DNA from: CAZTVF01 sp964616985
Lineage (GTDB): Bacteria > Planctomycetota > Phycisphaerae > SM23-33
Assembly: GCA_964616985.1 (NCBI GenBank)
Contig: CAZTVF010000052.1
Span: 1 to 33,956, forward strand
DNA: 33,956 bases
Reading direction: 5' to 3'
In this document: positions 32,344 to 33,956 of the stretch, in pieces
Layout of the letters: each line of letters starts with the position of its first letter
Numbering within the stretch: the stretch's first letter is position 1
The notes under the pieces: model-generated
Seen by the model: only the letters and a program-made list of their open reading frames with translations
Databases searched by the model: none
What the model was told of the DNA's origin: nothing
Made by a program: the position numbers and the translations under genes

Positions 32344-32371
32344 TAGTGCTTCGTGAATTCAATTAAGGGGT

Positions 32372-32450
32372 GGCGGCGGCTTGCCGTTCGGCGCTGTAGA
32401 ACCCCACGGCATCATCCAGCTCTCACAGCGCCGAACGGCAAGCCGCTGCC
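32372..32450. repeat. Family F inverted repeat, 26-bp arms
   Basis: Arms 32372-32397 and 32425-32450 pair over 26 positions with a single G-T, around a 27-base loop; the inner 21 pairs are exact. The element follows the cupin gene. The gap 32344-32735 (392 bases) has no gene but carries four different hairpin elements in a row. Confidence 0.85.
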
Positions 32451-32465
32451 CGACACGCACAATGG

Positions 32466-32487
32466 CCATGGGACGAGACGCCCGTGG
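32466..32487. repeat. Family E hairpin (second locus)
   Basis: CCATGGG-ACGAGACG-CCCGTGG, a 7-bp stem with one G-T pair. The words GGGACGAGACGCCCGTGGGA resemble the twin hairpins at 673-717. Confidence 0.5.
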
Positions 32488-32535
32488 GACGGTGTCATTT
32501 CGAGATTCATCATTCCTTGTTCTGCGGTTCTGCAG

Positions 32536-32555
32536 CCTGCCTGCCGGCAGGCAGG
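32536..32555. repeat. Perfect 20-bp palindrome
   Basis: Its half is CCTGCCTGCC followed by the exact complement GGCAGGCAGG, with no loop. No other copy is seen in this window. Confidence 0.7.
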
Positions 32556-32619
32556 TTCGCTTCTTCTGGCCGTGATAAGATCAACGCTTCATCGACGGTA
32601 CGGATATTCGATCGTCGAT

Positions 32620-32645
32620 GGTGGGCTGGCCAGCCCACCCTACGG
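32620..32645. repeat. Family A unit
   Basis: A perfect 20-bp palindrome (GGTGGGCTGG and its complement, 32620-32639) is followed by CTACGG, the same end as the family A arms near 3781-3872. Confidence 0.7.
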
Positions 32646-32676
32646 CTCTGCGAGTCGAGCGGCATCGCATGGAAAG

Positions 32677-32710
32677 ACAACGGCCACGCTTTTGAGGGCG
32701 TGGCCGTTGT
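32677..32710 (-). terminator. Terminator hairpin of the HU gene
   Basis: Perfect 13-bp stem, arms 32677-32689 and 32698-32710, with an 8-base loop. It lies 25 bases beyond the HU stop in the direction of transcription and is followed on the minus strand by CTTTCC, a short pyrimidine tail. Confidence 0.7.
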
Positions 32711-32735
32711 GCAAATCTCTGGTTGAAGGTTCGAC

Positions 32736-33053
32736 TTACTTGACGAAATCCTTCAGGGCCTTCAGCGGGCGGACCTTGATGACGCGGCGGGCCGGCTTGG
32801 CCTTGAACGTCTGCTCCTGCTTGGTGAAGGGATTGATGCCCTTGCGAGCGGGCACAGCGGCCTTCTGGATGACGGTGATCTTCAGCAGGCCCGGGAGGGC
32901 GAAGATGCCGGGGCCCTTCTTGCCGACCGCGCTCTTGATGCAGTCGGTCAGCGTGTCCAGCACGCCGGCGACCTGCTTGCGGGACAGCTCGTTCTTCTCA
33001 GCGATGCAGGCCAGAATTTCACTCTTGGTGGCGGGTTTGGCAGCCTTTGCCAT
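32736..33053 (-). CDS. HU/IHF family DNA-binding protein
   Basis: A 105-residue histone-like protein that bends and compacts DNA. The dimerising helices (about 10-45) read TKSEILACIAEKNELSRKQV and AGVLDTLTDCIKSA. FALPGLLKITVIQKAAVPAR leads into the DNA-contacting arm RKGINPFTKQEQTFKAKPAR, with the Pro that intercalates in HU/IHF. It is slightly longer than the usual 90 residues, with a Lys/Ala N-terminal addition. AAGGAG lies six bases before the ATG at 33053, and a strong terminator hairpin follows the stop. It is a single-gene unit. Confidence 0.93.
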   Translation of the reverse strand: MAKAAKPATKSEILACIAEKNELSRKQVAGVLDTLTDCIKSAVGKKGPGIFALPGLLKITVIQKAAVPARKGINPFTKQEQTFKAKPARRVIKVRPLKALKDFVK

Positions 33054-33246
33054 TTGCAGCTCCTTCTACATGGTTTGAATGCCTGACATGTCCAGGCCGC
33101 GTCGCTCTGCGTCACATCCGTTGCAGGCCGCCGCGGCCTCGGGTCACACGACCCGATTCATCTGACTCGATATGTTGCGCGCGCGGGCGGCGGGCGTCAA
33201 GATGAAATTCTCGCCAAACCCCGGGAAAAGGCGGTGTTTTGCCTGC

Positions 33247-33274
33247 TTGTGTGCCGATAGAAACTTGGTATAGT
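33247..33274 (+). promoter_or_regulatory. Probable promoter of tRNA-Ser
   Basis: TTGTGT (33247-33252), a 16-base spacer and TATAGT (33269-33274), ending 11 bases before the mature tRNA. Confidence 0.5.
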
Positions 33275-33285
33275 AGTGCACCCCT

Positions 33286-33372
33286 GGAGAGGTGCCAGAG
33301 TGGCTGAATGGGCGGCATTGGAAGTGCCGTGTACCCGCAAGGGTACCCTGGGTTCGAATCCCAGCCTCTCCG
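33286..33372 (+). tRNA. tRNA-Ser (anticodon GGA)
   Basis: An 87-base cloverleaf. The acceptor stem is GGAGAGG/CCTCTCC with discriminator G. The D arm is CCAGAGTGGCTGAATGG, the anticodon stem CGGCA/TGCCG with loop TTGGAAG (anticodon GGA at 33320-33322). The long class II variable arm is GTACCC-GCAA-GGGTAC, and the T arm CTGGG-TTCGAAT-CCCAG. The long variable arm and GGA anticodon identify serine (reads UCC/UCU). CCA is not encoded. Confidence 0.97.
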
Positions 33373-33385
33373 TTGCATGCGATAC

Positions 33386-33414
33386 CACGGGCCGCCGGAC
33401 GCCGGCGGCCCGTG
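33386..33414 (+). terminator. Terminator after tRNA-Ser
   Basis: Perfect 13-bp stem (33386-33398 with 33402-33414) around loop ACG, followed by TCGTTT. It starts 14 bases after the tRNA. Confidence 0.65.
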
Positions 33415-33956
33415 TCGTTTAGTCGCCACATCTTCTTGACGATCAAAGACTTGTGATCGGTCACGACGGACCGACCTCGCCAAAACCCCTTGAATTCCAG
33501 CCTCCGGCGAACGCCCTGCGCGGTTAACGCTGCAGCGCAAGGGCTTTTCGAGCAATCCCGCCGGCGATGCAGGCCTGCGGCCCCTGTTTTCCGGCAGTCC
33601 CAGCGCCGCAGGAGCGTGGATTTCGGCCCAAAATCGAGGCCCAAAAAAAAACTTGCGAAATATCCGGCCTTCCGCTTGCCGATGCCATTGACTTGCCTGT
33701 GCGGGATTTCATATCTTCCACTATATCACGGTGTGATATACATCGTGCGATCGCCCCGCAGCCCGCGAAAAGGCGGCCTGTGGAGGAAATTCATATCTGA
33801 AGAAGTCCGGGTCCGGCCCGCCTGGCGGCCCCGTGACTGTATGTGTGTCACATTGTGATACCTTCCTCGCGAAGTGAGATCGGGCCTTGATGTGTTTTGA
33901 TCCGGGATCGTCAATCCCGCCACCTTGTCCTCTTCCAGCAACAACTGCTTGGAGAG
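33415..33956. other. Gene-poor right end
   Basis: No convincing gene is seen in these 542 bases. Two minus-strand frames are open from the window edge to about 33726, but neither shows a recognised motif, and they could be the tail of a gene outside the window or chance. The stretch has a run of nine A residues (near 33643-33651) and lower GC around 33650-33760. Confidence 0.5.
33722..33740. promoter_or_regulatory. Inverted repeat TATATCAC-N3-GTGATATA
   Basis: Perfect 8-bp arms around GGT in an AT-rich patch. A shorter site with the same core TCAC-N3-GTGA lies at 33848-33858. Both look like dimer-binding operator sites; the regulator and target are unknown. Confidence 0.4.

Noticed and set aside
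33726..33944. Minus-strand 72-codon frame at the right end
   Set aside because: No ribosome site, no motif, and a second frame is equally open there. It could be the tail of an outside gene but cannot be supported.

Overview
High-GC chromosomal DNA of a bacterium that looks like a planctomycete of the Phycisphaerae type. This is inferred from the gene content: exported proteins with Ala/Pro/Ser-rich linkers, many carbohydrate-active enzymes, URO-D-type methyltransferase and heparinase-like genes, a membrane protein with cytoplasmic zinc ribbons, and many short dispersed hairpin repeats between genes. There is no marker such as rRNA, so the placement is an inference. No transposase, integrase, phage gene or CRISPR array is visible.

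Layout. Bases 1-484 hold the start of a processive family 2 glycosyltransferase (minus strand, cut by the window edge) with a good sigma-70-like promoter. Then come a GH20-like glycosidase (796-2343), an orphan membrane protein of lower GC (2522-3211), purE (minus), a zinc alcohol dehydrogenase (minus) and, divergent from it, an alkaline-phosphatase-superfamily lipoprotein (5198-6751). A repeat-rich spacer (6752-7116) separates these from a minus-strand block: secreted glutathione peroxidase, an exported helical protein, ridA and scpA. Next are a very unusual triplicated iron-sulfur protein and its IclR-type regulator (minus). On the plus strand follow an FGE/SUMF-domain protein and an amino-sugar operon: a GntR/HutC-type regulator, nagA and a NagB-like protein that lacks one catalytic Asp. 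After these come a 1340-residue secreted CBM9/DUF6067 (GH123-like) protein and a hexapeptide acyltransferase.

From 23253 to 31342 six minus-strand genes lie close together. In transcription order they are NAD synthetase, a zinc-ribbon membrane protein, a D-2-hydroxyacid dehydrogenase, a heparinase II/III-like lyase, an HpcH/HpaI aldolase and a URO-D-type methyltransferase. The last four look like a small glycan/uronate catabolic set. The right end has a small lipoprotein with a clear promoter and terminator, a cupin, an HU protein, tRNA-Ser(GGA) and a 540-base stretch without a convincing gene.

How the parts fit. Several genes point to breakdown of amino-sugar-containing or acidic polysaccharides: the GH20-like and GH123-like glycosidases, the NagA/NagB-like pair, and the lyase-dehydrogenase-aldolase set. 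The regulators carry candidate operators in front of their own genes: a perfect 14-base palindrome before the GntR gene and two 20-base units with TTCC-N7-GGAA before the IclR gene. The most striking non-coding signal is a 46-base hairpin repeat present three times. Its flanks are constant while its stem changes in a base-pair-compensating way.
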